Shown here piece by piece: positions 50,101 to 62,100 of a stretch of 64,000 nt of DNA (its first letter is position 1; every line of letters starts with the position of its first letter). The position numbers and the translations under genes were made by a program. Source of the DNA: Hsuehochloa calcarea (Eukaryota > Streptophyta > Magnoliopsida > Poales > Poaceae); assembly GCA_036346395.1 (NCBI GenBank), contig CM070615.1, positions 2,113,534 through 2,177,533 of the forward strand. The letters run 5' to 3'. Under the pieces are notes generated by a model that did not search any database, had not been told where the DNA came from, and worked only from the letters and a program-made list of their open reading frames with translations.

Positions 50101-53100
50101 TAGCAAGTGGTGCTCTACTCCGATCTCCAACAAGCGAAGCCACCACCGACAAGTGATGCTCTGCTGCTATCGCTACTCTGCTCCGGTCTTGAGCAAGTGC
50201 TGCTCTGCTCCGGTCTCCAGCAAGCGAAGCCACCACCGACCCTCCCCTACTCCAGCAAGCGAAGCAACCTCTATTCTAGCACTTGAATTTTTAAATTCAA
50301 ATTTGAATTTTTGACTCTATAATGTCCTTCTCCAGTTGGTTCAGGTATTGTTATACTAGATTATGTATTGAAACATTAGTTTTGAGTATATTTAGCACTA
50401 TTAAAACATAAAAGGCCGGTTTTTCATCCGATTTTTCCGGTTACCAGTTTCGGGAAAACTGCAGTTCAAAATTTGGTTTTCAAAATTTGACCAGTTTTTT
50501 TCCGATTTTTCCAAGAATCGGTGATTCTACGTCTGACGCCACGGCCGGATTTCACTGGGACCGGTTTTTTTATCCTTGGTCAAGACTACTCTTAGGGGTT
50601 ATGATTTGGCCTCATTTGATTGATGATCCAAAGAAGCTTGATGTTGAGGCAGTAAAGGCTTGTCAGAAAGAGGATAATCGTCTCATGACTGGCCTTGTTC
50701 TGAGTGTTGATGTCTCTTTGAGAATGAGTCTTGAGTATCATATTGCAGCCAAGCAGATATGGACATATTTTGTGAAGAGATATGTTCAGTCCAGTGGTGC
50801 TCTTCGCTTCACATTACTCGAGAACCTTCATAGTATTCAGCAGTAGTAGGATCAGACTGAGGAGGAGTATTACAGTACTTTCACTCATATCACTGGCCCT
50901 CTAGAGCAAGGATTCAAAAATCGGTCCCGGCGCAATTCGATCCGTGGCGATCGCAGAATCCGTGCACACGGCTTTTCCGATCAATTTCGTTAAACTTTGC
51001 TTAAAAATCAATCAAAATTCGAAATTTGAAATTTGAATTTGCAAACTCGAAAAACCGTAGGATTTCAAATCCGGCCCCACCTAAGAAGGGTCGCTAACCG
51101 TACGGATTTCCATCCCTGCTCTAGAGTCTAACACCAAAGGCTGCCATTGCTTGCCAGTCTTGTGTTGCCAAATATGAGTATACTCAGCAGACGCTCATGT
51201 ATCAGTTTGTGATGGGGCTTCGATCAGAGTGAGCCTGTTCGTACTCAGTTACTCAATTATCTCACTCCACCGACTTTGAATAAGGTGCTCTCTAGTTTGA
51301 TTGCAAAGGAGACTCATCTTCGTTCGTTTATGCCTACCTCGGGATACTCACCACATGTTGTCTTGGGTCTCTCACTGCGGTCTAGATCTACCAAAGCGAC
51401 AACCACAAGAGTGTTGGTATGTTCTCATTGCAACAGGAATGGTCATCATGTTGACAAGTGCTTCAAATTACATCCAGATCAGCTTGTTGATTATCGTACT
51501 AGATATCTATTTGATCATCGTCGTGGGGCACCTATTAGGCCTCCGAGAGCACTTACTGGAGCAGACACTGCTGCCACACCCGCATCTACTGTGACTTCTG
51601 GATCAGTGTCTGCTATGACCTCAGTTGCACCTTCTGCTCCTAGCACTGCTCATCTTTATGTTCTGGACTCGGGTGCATCTTTTCATGTTACATCGGATAG
51701 CTCTGAGCTTGTTGCTCATAGGCCCGTGACTGATGCTGCATATGTTCACACTGTTGATGGTACACCTCACTCCACCCATCAGGGCATTCTCTCGACATCT
51801 CGCTTCTCTGTTCCTAATGTGTCTTTTGTTCCTCAGCTATCTATGAATCTTCTTTCTTTTGGTCAACTTACTAATATGAACTGTTTCATTGGATTTGATG
51901 ATTCTTCTTATTTCATTTAGGATCATCAGAGCAGAAGAGTGATTGGTTCTGGCCATCGCCGTAGAGGCTCTCCTAGTCTCTATGTCTTGGACACCTTGCA
52001 TCTTCCTTCCACCAGTATGTCGAAGGCCTTAGTGCCTTATGCTATGTCATCATCTCAAACTCTTGTTGGTTCTTCCTTCAGCAAGTTGCATTACAGACTT
52101 GGCCATCTCTGTGAAGCTCGCCTCACCACTCTAGTTCACTAGGGCTCCTTAGGTCATATCACTGTTGAGTCTAGTTTTCATTGTACTGGTTGTAAGTTGG
52201 GGAAACAGCTACAACTTCCATATTCTAGTAGTACCTCTCAGTCCTCTTATCCTTTTGATTTGGTGTATTCAGATGTATCGGGACCATCTCCTTTTGCTTC
52301 GAAGAGTGGTCATAGTTATTATATCATTTTTGTTGATGATCACTCTCGATATACTTGGATCTATTTTATGAAACATTGTTCTCAGTTAATTTCCATTTAT
52401 CAGTCTTTTGCTAAGATGGTCCATACACAGTTTTCTTCTTCCATTCGTGTTTTTCGTTAACTCTGGGGGAGAGTATCTTTCATCAGCCCTTCATCAGTTC
52501 CTTTCCTCTGATGGTACTCTTCCTCAGCTCTCGTGTCCTAGTGCTCATGCTCAGAATGGTGTTACTCAGCGCAAGCACCGTCACATCATTGAGACTGCTC
52601 GCACTCTTCCCATCTCCTCCTTTGTTCCCTCTCACTTCGGGGGAAGCAGTCTCTCAACCCTCTTCCAAATTTCAGGGCAAGTGTTCTAGTGAGGTCCTGT
52701 ATAGAGCACCTTCTCGCTATGCTCATCTTCGTGTCTTTGGTTGTCTGTTATGTTCTTCTAGCACCTCGTGAGCGCACAAAGCTGAACGCTCAGTCGGTTG
52801 AGTGTCTTTCTAGGTTATAGTCTTGAGCATAAGAGCTATTGTTGCTATGATCCCTTAGCACGTCGCATTCGCATCTCGTGATATGACCTTTAATGAGGGT
52901 CAACCCTTCTTTTATCATCCTTCTACACATCCCACTTCTTCCACATATTCTACCTTTTTGTGTCTACCTCCCTTTTCTTCACCAGGCTTGTCTTCTCCAA
53001 ATACACATTCTCCACCAGTTTCACTTTCTAGTGTGTCTCCTCCACCAACTCCACCAGTTTCTGACACTTCCACTCTTCCCTTTCACTATAGTCATCGACA

Positions 53101-56100
53101 GAGAGTTCCTTCTGATCTTCAGTCCTCCTCTCATCCACTTGACCCTCCGGCCAGTACCACGGACTCTGACGATCGTTCTACTACATCACGGTATACCCTA
53201 CGTGATCGTTTTTCTATTCAGGCACCAGAGTGATGGGGCTTTACTCGTGCAGGTGCAGTAGCTGAGCCGAGTACCTATCAGGAGGCTGCCAGTATACCTG
53301 AGTGGCAGTTGACTATGACAGAGGAGCTCATAGTATTAGAGTGTACAAACACTTAGGATCTTGTTCCGCTACCATCTGGAACTATTCCTATAACTTGTAA
53401 GTGCATGTACAAAGTAAAGAAAAAGCCAGATGTTTCAACAGAGCGATACAAGACTCGTCTTGTTGCAAGAGGTTTTCAGCAGGCTTATGGTCGAGATTAT
53501 GATTAGACTTTTGCTTCAGTTGCTCATATGATCACAGTCTGTACTCTTATTACTGTTGCAATGGTACACACATAAACTATATCTCAGATGGATATCCAGA
53601 CATCTGTTATATACCAGTTCGAGTCAGCTCTAGCTCCACACTTACTCTTGACTCTACTTGGGCGAGTGATCCTCCTGATTGCCGATCTATCACTAGCTAC
53701 TGTATCTCTCTTGGTACTTCGCTCATTGCCTGGAAGTCCAAGAAGCGGACTGCGGTGTCACGCTCTAGTGTAGAGGCTGAGCTTCGAGCTCTTGCCGCTA
53801 CCACCCCTGAGATCATTTGGCTTCGATAGCTCTTGATTGAGCTCAGTGTCCATTGTGACAATTCTACACCTCTCTTTTGTGATAATATAAGTGTCATTCA
53901 GATTGCTAGTAATCCAGTCAAGCATGAGTTGACAAAACACATTAGTGTTGATGCATCCTTCACATGATCTCATAGTCAGTAGTCGACCATCGCCCTTAAA
54001 TATGTTCCCTCATAGCTTCAAGTTGCATATTTCTTCACTAAAGCTCAGACTCGAGAACAACATCGGCTTGATCTATTCAAACTCAGTGTATCAGATCCTC
54101 CTGATCCACCTTGAGTTTGAAGGTAGGTGTTAAGAGTGGTGTACATTCATTCTCTACATTCTCTCTCTTAGCCCATGTGGCCTATGTAAACCATGAGGCT
54201 AATGTAACAATGTCTATATATACCTCTCAATTAATGAATAAAATGTACAGCTGTGAATAGCAAAATCACCCTCCCATTATTCTAACAAATAATAAAGCAT
54301 AGCATACAGGATTCTCATGGACCATAATTATAATAGTATGGCTATCAAGTCACTATGACATGGGACTGGCAAATTATATTCTAGATGAATTTCACGGCTT
54401 AAAGTGATCAAAGAAAATATGCTAAAATTTCATGTAAAGCAGCAAAGGAAATGAAATCAGTAACAAGATACAAAAATTAGGGAGATGAAAACAGCATATC
54501 TTACATAAGATTCCTTCAAACAGCCGGCAGTTATATACCCAATTGCACATAACAATCCATGGTAATTTTCAAATCTGGCGCAATTCATGAAATATCCACA
54601 TGAATTAGAAGCGGTATGGCAATACAAAGAAAATGCCAAAGTGCTGTAGTTTTTCTTGCATACCTTGACGGGTGATTTTGTTCAAGTGTTGAAGTGAGTT
54701 CAGAGAGAAGATTCAGTGCAGCAGAGCTTGAAAGGGCTGAAGAAGCAATACCAAGCATACACGAGGCAGCTTCACGAGCATCAGAATCAACATGACTTAG
54801 TAGAGTTTTTAACCAATGTAAACGGTTTGCATATCGTGATGACACCAACTGCAAATTATGAAAGGAAAAGGTTAAAATATGTGGAGAAAGAATTAAGTTT
54901 CTTTTAACAGGGTACAGAGAACATAAACCTTTGGTTGATGGGAGGACATATCGACCAATGACTTCAAGGCCAATGCGTGCAGTTCACTAGACCCATCATA
55001 TGACATGGCATGTTCTAAAATCACACACATTTTTGCTGCTGGAGGATGAGATAGATCATCTTGCAAAAGACCTGGGTTATCACTCGCCTCAAAGCACTTC
55101 ATCAGAAACTTGATCATTGCAAGAAATGTTCTTGATGGGAAAAGCAGTTTTCCATCCCTCTGACCTTCAGAATGCAACAGGTGGGGCTGCTGGCTGTAGA
55201 TATAATTTATCATCTCGGCAGCATCAGGATAGTTGAAATTAATAGTTGTTGCAGATGACTGCCTCTCATCATTTAACAGATTTAGACCAGTTAGAGCCAT
55301 TTCCCTGGGTACAACAGAATCACATAATAGCAAAATATGTAAATAGGAATAACTGAAGAAATGCATCAATGTATCGGCATCATGATTGAAAATTTCTGTT
55401 AGCATACATGTGCGGTACCAGTCTACCAAGTGCCAAAGCAAGATCAGCAATTGTTCTCAGGTCATTTGACTAGGAGAAAAATGAAGGACATCCCTACTGT
55501 TTTCCCTAAAGAAAAGGACATGGCAGAAAGTTGTTGAAAAGCACCAGAAAAGGGTGAAGAGTTGTTGGTATAGCAGGAGTCAAATTTCATGATGTTTTCA
55601 TTGACTTTGGGTTTGAATCCCATCTAATGGTTGTACTGAGTGTACAATAATATACAACAGCACCTCATAGTATTGGACATTGTTTAAATAGCCCGATATA
55701 GCCCTGTAGTAGCCCCGATATAGCAGACAGGGGTAGAGGCCACTACACAACGGTTGTTTGTGGCACTTTGTACAGTTGCGGCAGTGCAGCAGCCCGCTAT
55801 GGCCTGCTACAACCCGCTATGGCCGCTATAGCATAGTCACCAGATTCACCACCACCCCTTCGTACGACGTACCGGATTCATCGACCCGAGTACGATTCGT
55901 GGGACATAGTACATCATTCCTATGTAATTTAGAAGTAAAAGTGGAGTACCACGTCTCGTGACCCGTTCCTCGACCCGGTCGATCCACATTCCTGGTGACT
56001 ATGTGCTGTAGTGTATGGTGCGTAGCAGCACTTCAGTACAAATACATTTCAGGTTTTCAAACGAATCATTTTTTGCATATTCTTGTCATCTTCCATTTTG

Positions 56101-59100
56101 AATCATTGCTCCAAGACTTGAGATATGCACATAAACAAATAACACTACTACAAGATAAGTCATTTTACTTCAAAAATGGTTCATTTAACTTTGTATTCCT
56201 ACAAATTCCTTTGAGCATATTGCGCCGGCTACAAACACTTTGTCGCTATGTTCCCACTACACACTATCTAAGACATTGATTGGTGATAAACTTTTGAAGT
56301 TCACTTCGCGTATTCCAAGAATATGTTTGGTATCAAAAGGTAATTGCACGCATACTACTTGATAGAATATTGAGAGGATTTTGCTATTCACAACTGTGCA
56401 TCTTATTCATTATTGAGAGTATATATAGATATAGGGCTACGTGGGCCTCATGGGCTATATGGGCCAAGAGAGAGTGTGTGTACAAGACTCTTAACATCCT
56501 CCTTCAAACTCAAGGTGGACCAGGAGGATCTGATGCACTGAGTTTAAGTAGATAAGCTGATGTTGTTCTCGGGTCTGAGCTTTAGTGAAGAAATCTACAA
56601 CTTAAAGCTATAAGGGTACATACTAGAGTTCGATGGTCGACTGCTGAAAATGAGACCATGTGAATAATGCATCAACACCAATGTTCTTTGTCAACTTATA
56701 CTTGACCAGATCACTAGCAATCTAAATGGCACTTGTATTGTCACGAAACAAAGGTGTAGAATTATCACAGAGAGCACCAAGATCAGCCAAAAGCAATCGA
56801 AGCCAAACAATCTATGAGGTGGCAGCGGCAAGGGCTCGAAGCTTAGCCTCCGTAGAGCGTGAAACCGCGGTCTACTTCTTGGACTTCTAGGCAATGAGCG
56901 TAGTACCAAGAGAGATGCAATAACCAGTTATAGATCGGCAATCAACAAGATCACTCGCCCAAGTGGAGTCAGAGTAAGCGTGGAGCTGGAGTTGACTCGA
57001 ACTGGCATAGAACAAATGTCTGGACGCAATCCCCTCAAGTATCTCAACACAGGAAGAATATGACTATAGTGGACTGATGTGGGAGCACTAACAAGCTGGG
57101 TGAGCACACTAACAATATGAGCAATGTCTGGCCTGATGATAGTGAGATAAACAAGGCTCCTCTGGCCTGATGATAGTGAGATAAACAAGGCTCCTCTGGC
57201 CTGATGATAGTGAGATAAACAAGGCTCCCAACGAGCTGCAGATAGCGAGAAGGATCGGTCGGTGGTACACCGTCTATAGGACGAAGCTGCAGGTGGAGCT
57301 CGATGGGTGTGGTAGCATTGCGATTATAAGTCATACCAGAGCGAGCGAGTAGATCCTGAATGTAACGATGCTGAGAGAGGTAGCAGCTATCATCATCAGA
57401 ATGAATCTCAATCCCCAAAAAATAGCTCAATGGTCCCAAATCTCACATCATAAACTGGTCACTCAATTTCTTCTTGACAAAAGCCACATAATCCATGTCA
57501 TCTCCTGTGATCAGCATATCATCTATATATAGCAGAAACGAAGTACGACCCTGCTAAGAAGTGCAAATAAACAAGGCAGAGTCATGTTCACTTGGAGTGA
57601 AACCAGTAGCTCGAATCACAGAACCGAAACGCTCGAACCAAACACGAGGAGCCTGCTTGAGACCATATAGAGTACACCTAAGGCGACAAACATAGCATGT
57701 AGGAGCCTTAATATCTGGGGTTGGCTACATATAGACCTCATGCAGATCACCATGAAGAAAAGAATTCTTGACATCCATCTGAGATATAGTCCATGGTTGT
57801 ACCACCGCAACAGCAATGAGTACATATTGTAGTCATTTGAGCAACTGGAGCAAAGTTTCATCATAATCCCGACCATAAGTTTGCTGAAAACCCCTTGCAA
57901 CAAGACGAGCCTTGTATCGCTCCACTAAACCATTTGACTTGGTTTTTACTTTGTACACCCACTTGCATAGGCACGGCTCCAGATGGTAGCGGAACAAGAT
58001 CCCAAGTCTTTGGTGCCTGAATAGAGAACGATCACGTAGGCATACTGTGATGTAGTAGAACGATCATCAAAGTCCATGGTACTAGCTAAAGGGTCAAGTG
58101 GAGGAGAGGAGGACTAAGGATCAAAATGTTAAAGAGGAATGGAAGTCCGAGGATCAGAAGAAACTCTCTGTCGACGACTATAGTGAGGGGAAGTGGAAGT
58201 GTCAAAAAAAGGGTCGACCCTCATCAAAGGTCACATCATAAGAGATGCGAATGTGACATGCTGAGGGATCATAGCAACGATAGCCCTTATGCTCAACTGC
58301 TCAAGACTATAACCCAGGAAGACACACTAAACTGACAGAGGGCTCAACTTTGTACGCTCACGAGGTGCTAGGACATGGCAGACACAACAAAAAACACGAA
58401 GATGAGCATAGCAAGCAGGTGCTCTGTACAGGACCTCACCAGGACACTGGCCCTGAAGCTTGGACGAGGGTTGGTGGTTGATAAGATAGACTGTCGTAGA
58501 GACCGCTTCCCCCAGAAGTGGGGACAAAGGAGGAAATGATAAGAGTACAAGCAGACTCAATGATGTGACGGTGCTTGCGCTCAGCAACACTATTCTGAGC
58601 ATGAGCACCAGGACATGAGAGCTAATGAAGAGTACCCTCGGAAGATAGGAACTTACAAAAAACTGATGAAAGATACTCTCCTCCAGAGTCAATGAAAAAC
58701 ACGAATGACAGAAGAGAACTGAGTATGAACCATCTGAGTAAAAGACTGATAGAAATCAACTGGGAACAATGTTTTATGAAATAGATCCAAGTGTATCGAG
58801 TGTGGTCACCAATGAAGATGACATAGTAACTGTGACCACCATAGTCACCAAACATTCGAATAGACCAAATCAAAGGGACAATCAGATCTAGAAAAGTTAG
58901 AAGGATATCGAAGTTGTACAGTTGTACTTGCTTGCCAAGTCTACAACTGTTGCACTGAAAATTGGTGTCCACAGAAATAGAACTAAGAACATCTTGATGA
59001 ATGAAGATAGAGAGGCATGAGCCACACAAGTGCCCCAAGCGATGATACCATTGAGGAAAAGACTTACAAACAGAAGTCGATACGGAAGGGCAAAGTGTGG

Positions 59101-62100
59101 ATGTACCAACAACTGAGGATAATGGAATAGGAGCAGGAGCAGTACCAGAAATAGAGGATAAAGGGAGACTCAGACGATCAAGAACATAGATCCCTACAGA
59201 ACCCCTCTTACGATTACTTGTACTGATAACAACTCTTCTTCTACGATCTTGCACAAAGTAGGAGTTATCATCAAACCCAACAAAACAGTTCATATCTGCG
59301 GCTGCCCGACAGAGATAAGATTCATGGAAAGCATAGGGACAAGTGAAACATCTAAAACTGCGAAGTAAAAGATGGAAAGAGTTCCCTGATGAGTGACTAT
59401 GCATGGCGTTCCATCAGCTGTTTGAATCTTGATACCTTCTGCAGTTGGACGACATGATGTGAGTTGAGATGCATCGATGTCACATAGAAAGTGTTATGAA
59501 TATTGTGTATGTATTCATGGGGCTCAATGGGCAATATATATAGTACAAAGGGGACACAAGACTAAACCCTAGTACAAGGGAAATACCACAAATACTCTTA
59601 ACACCCCCCTCAAATGCAAGGCGTATGCAATAGCATTGCATTTGGAAAGAGTTGTCACTACAATAGGGAAAATCCGAAGTTTTGAGTCTTGATAACGTCG
59701 TCATAGCGTGCAGCTCTTAGAAAATATGTCAAGTATCAAAAGATCTCCCATCCGGGGTCGTGCGACAGCCCATAAAGCATAAAGTGCATGGGCTGAGAAT
59801 GTAGAGGCAAGCGGGAGCAAAGTCGACCGTGGCAACACAAAGAAGATGAAACCAACAGGAATAGAGAGAGTTGTCAATCAAGCCGAAGATGAATAGATAG
59901 AAGCACAGCGGCGCAGATCGAAGCCCAAGACGGCGGTGGCGCAGTGCACAAGAAGCGCAACGGAGGCCCAGTACGGAAGAAGCGCGACGGCCTTAGAAGC
60001 TCCGGGCGGCGGCTAAGAGAGAAGCGGCAGTATCGTAACGACTTCTACAATCTGCAGCGGCTTGAAGAGAAGAGCGGCGGAAGCTACCATGCAAAAGGGA
60101 ATTCATATGCTTCTATGACTAACAATAAATTGGTGGACTCGCACGACTTAGATGAAACTCAGAGATAGAGTGCTACGAAGTTAGATGGACGCAACAGAAG
60201 CAACGACAATAAGAAAGAAAAGACTAAGGACAACTAGCAGACTAACAGCAACACTCTTTAACAGTGGAAAGAGCTGGAGAAGCCGAAGTAGAAAACCGAA
60301 ACTGGAGCCGGAGATGGGAGGAGCTGGAGCCTGTGAAGCCGAAGCAGCTCTAGTTAAAAAATCAGATTTTACTTGTTCTCCCTTTCCTCCTCTGCTCTCT
60401 TCCATCCAGCACCGCACGCGCTCTCTTCCTCCCCTTCCACCTTCCTCCTCTCCACCCGGGTGGAGCCAGAAGAGCCAGAGATGGGAACCTCAGGGGCGCG
60501 TCGGGAGCAGAGGCGGTGCATGAAGCAGAGCCCGGGCGCGTCGGGAGCCGAGGCGACGCGTGAAGCAGAGCCCGGGCGCGTGCGTTGGCGGAACTCGGGG
60601 CGACGTGAGCCCAAAGCGAAGGCGATGCTCCTTCCATCCAAGGAGACGACGAGCGGCGGCTTGGGAGGCCCAGCAAGAGAGCACGGGCGGCGCGAGCAGA
60701 TCCGGCCAAATCCGGCCAGTTTCGTCCGGATCTGGTCAAGAGGCGCTCGGCGAGGTCGGCGAAGGAGGCAACGGCGACCAAGGAGATGATGGCGCGGGCG
60801 ACGGCACGAGGGTGGCGGTTGCAGCTCGAAGAAAAAGGTAACCGCCCTGGGAGTGTAGATCGCTCCTCCTGGGGCAGCAACAACGGAAGACGTTGGAGGC
60901 TAGGTTAGGCTAGGCTTTAGAACCTCTACTTTGATACCATGTTATGAATATTGTGTATGTATTCATGAGGCCCAATAGGCAATATATATAGAGTACAAAG
61001 GGGACACAAGACTAAACCCTGGTACAAAGGAAATACCACAAATACGCTTAACAGAAAAAAGCCCCTAAATACAACAGTTATGGGGGTGAAGCACCCGACA
61101 CAGGACATGATGGTGCAGTAAAACCGGTGGATCCACCGGAAGATGCCTGCAGCTGACATAACTAGGCCTAAAGGCTGTGGCCCGAAGCAGAGAAGGTGGT
61201 GACGACCCGATGCAGAGGAGGGAGCGGCAGCCCGATGCAAAGTAGGTGATCGACGGTGGCGAGGTATCACGAGAGAGGGAGAGGAAGAGAGGTAGCACGC
61301 TGGTGACGGCTCGCCGACGGTGACGAGGACGGCAGTGGCCGGAATGGGTCTAGTCTCTAACCCTAATCCTAGACTCTAATACCATGTTAGAATATTGAGA
61401 GGATTTTTCTATTCACAACTGTGCGTCTTATTTATTATTGAGAGAGTATATATAGATATAGGGTTACATGAGCCTCATGGGCTACATAGGCCAAGAGAGA
61501 GAGAGAATGTACAAGACTCTTAACACTACTATGATAAAAAAGAATTGCCTATTATTAAAAAATTGAGTGTGCATGCAACAACCTGAGTTTTACAGATCGC
61601 ATGAACCTGATGCTAAGTATATGACTTTAATACATATCATAGAATGCATCAACCATGTTATACCATTTGGTATTTGCAAACTTATGGGGGGGAATACAAC
61701 ATGAAGTGTCTTACAAAATCATAAGGGGCAGATCCACTAATATAATAGTACAGAAATGCAACCAAACAGCAAAAAAGCATAATGCCGACATAATTTTTAT
61801 CTATTATCTTTCATAACCAACCTTATGTCCATTTTTACATCTGAAGCCCCAAGCATGCAAATGTACCGGCTTGGGCAGTGCTGCATATCATATAATGTTG
61901 TTGCCCATCTTATAGCAGAAAATCGAACCTCACTTTGCTCCTTCAAGAATAATTATGATAAAGATGTAAGATCAGAAAATTATGCAAAATCCAAACAACT
62001 GAGAACATCGGCATTCCTCAAATAAGGTCCTAAGAACTAGTAAGATAATGCCACCTGAAAAATATTACTCCAATAAATAATAAAAATAAGTCTGACTGGA

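Larger units (their letters stand above)
49446..54287 (+). mobile_element. Ty1-copia element, copia-3 (ECM29 intron)
   Basis: LTRs lie at 49446-49593 and 54128-54287 (TGTTAAGAGTGGTGTACATT to CCCATTATTCTAACA). AATAA flanks both sides (49441-49445, 54288-54292), a perfect duplication. The primer site TGGTATCAGAGC (49594-49605) directly follows the 5' LTR. The element lies opposite to ECM29 transcription in the intron between exons 54505-54574 and 48447-48597. The LTR includes a (CT)n run at about 49468-49485 and is the same family as copia-4. Confidence 0.94.
56360..61525 (-). mobile_element. Ty1-copia element, copia-4 (ECM29 intron, hosts copia-5)
   Basis: LTRs lie at 56360-56496 and 61385-61525. 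On the plus strand they read TGATAGAATATTGAGAGG (left) and TGTTAGAATATTGAGAGG (right), ending GACTCTTAACA. CTACT flanks both sides (56355-56359, 61526-61530), a perfect duplication. The primer site reads AGACTCTAATACCA beside the right LTR. The same family as copia-3 but opposite in orientation, and the same orientation as ECM29. It lies in the intron between exons 61822-61940 and 54929-55304. Confidence 0.93.

Noticed and set aside
55425..55486. possible cassette exon of ECM29 reading NDLRTIADLALALGRLVP
   Set aside because: It has plausible splice sites, but its length of 62 bp is not a multiple of three. Exon 61822-61940 joins exon 54929-55304 in phase (KMDI-R-EMALTG) without it.
60362..60883. 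173-codon minus-strand ORF and overlapping plus-strand ORFs
   Set aside because: These are low-complexity, Arg/Ser/Ala-rich frames in GC-rich DNA inside copia-5, open on several frames at once and without a domain.
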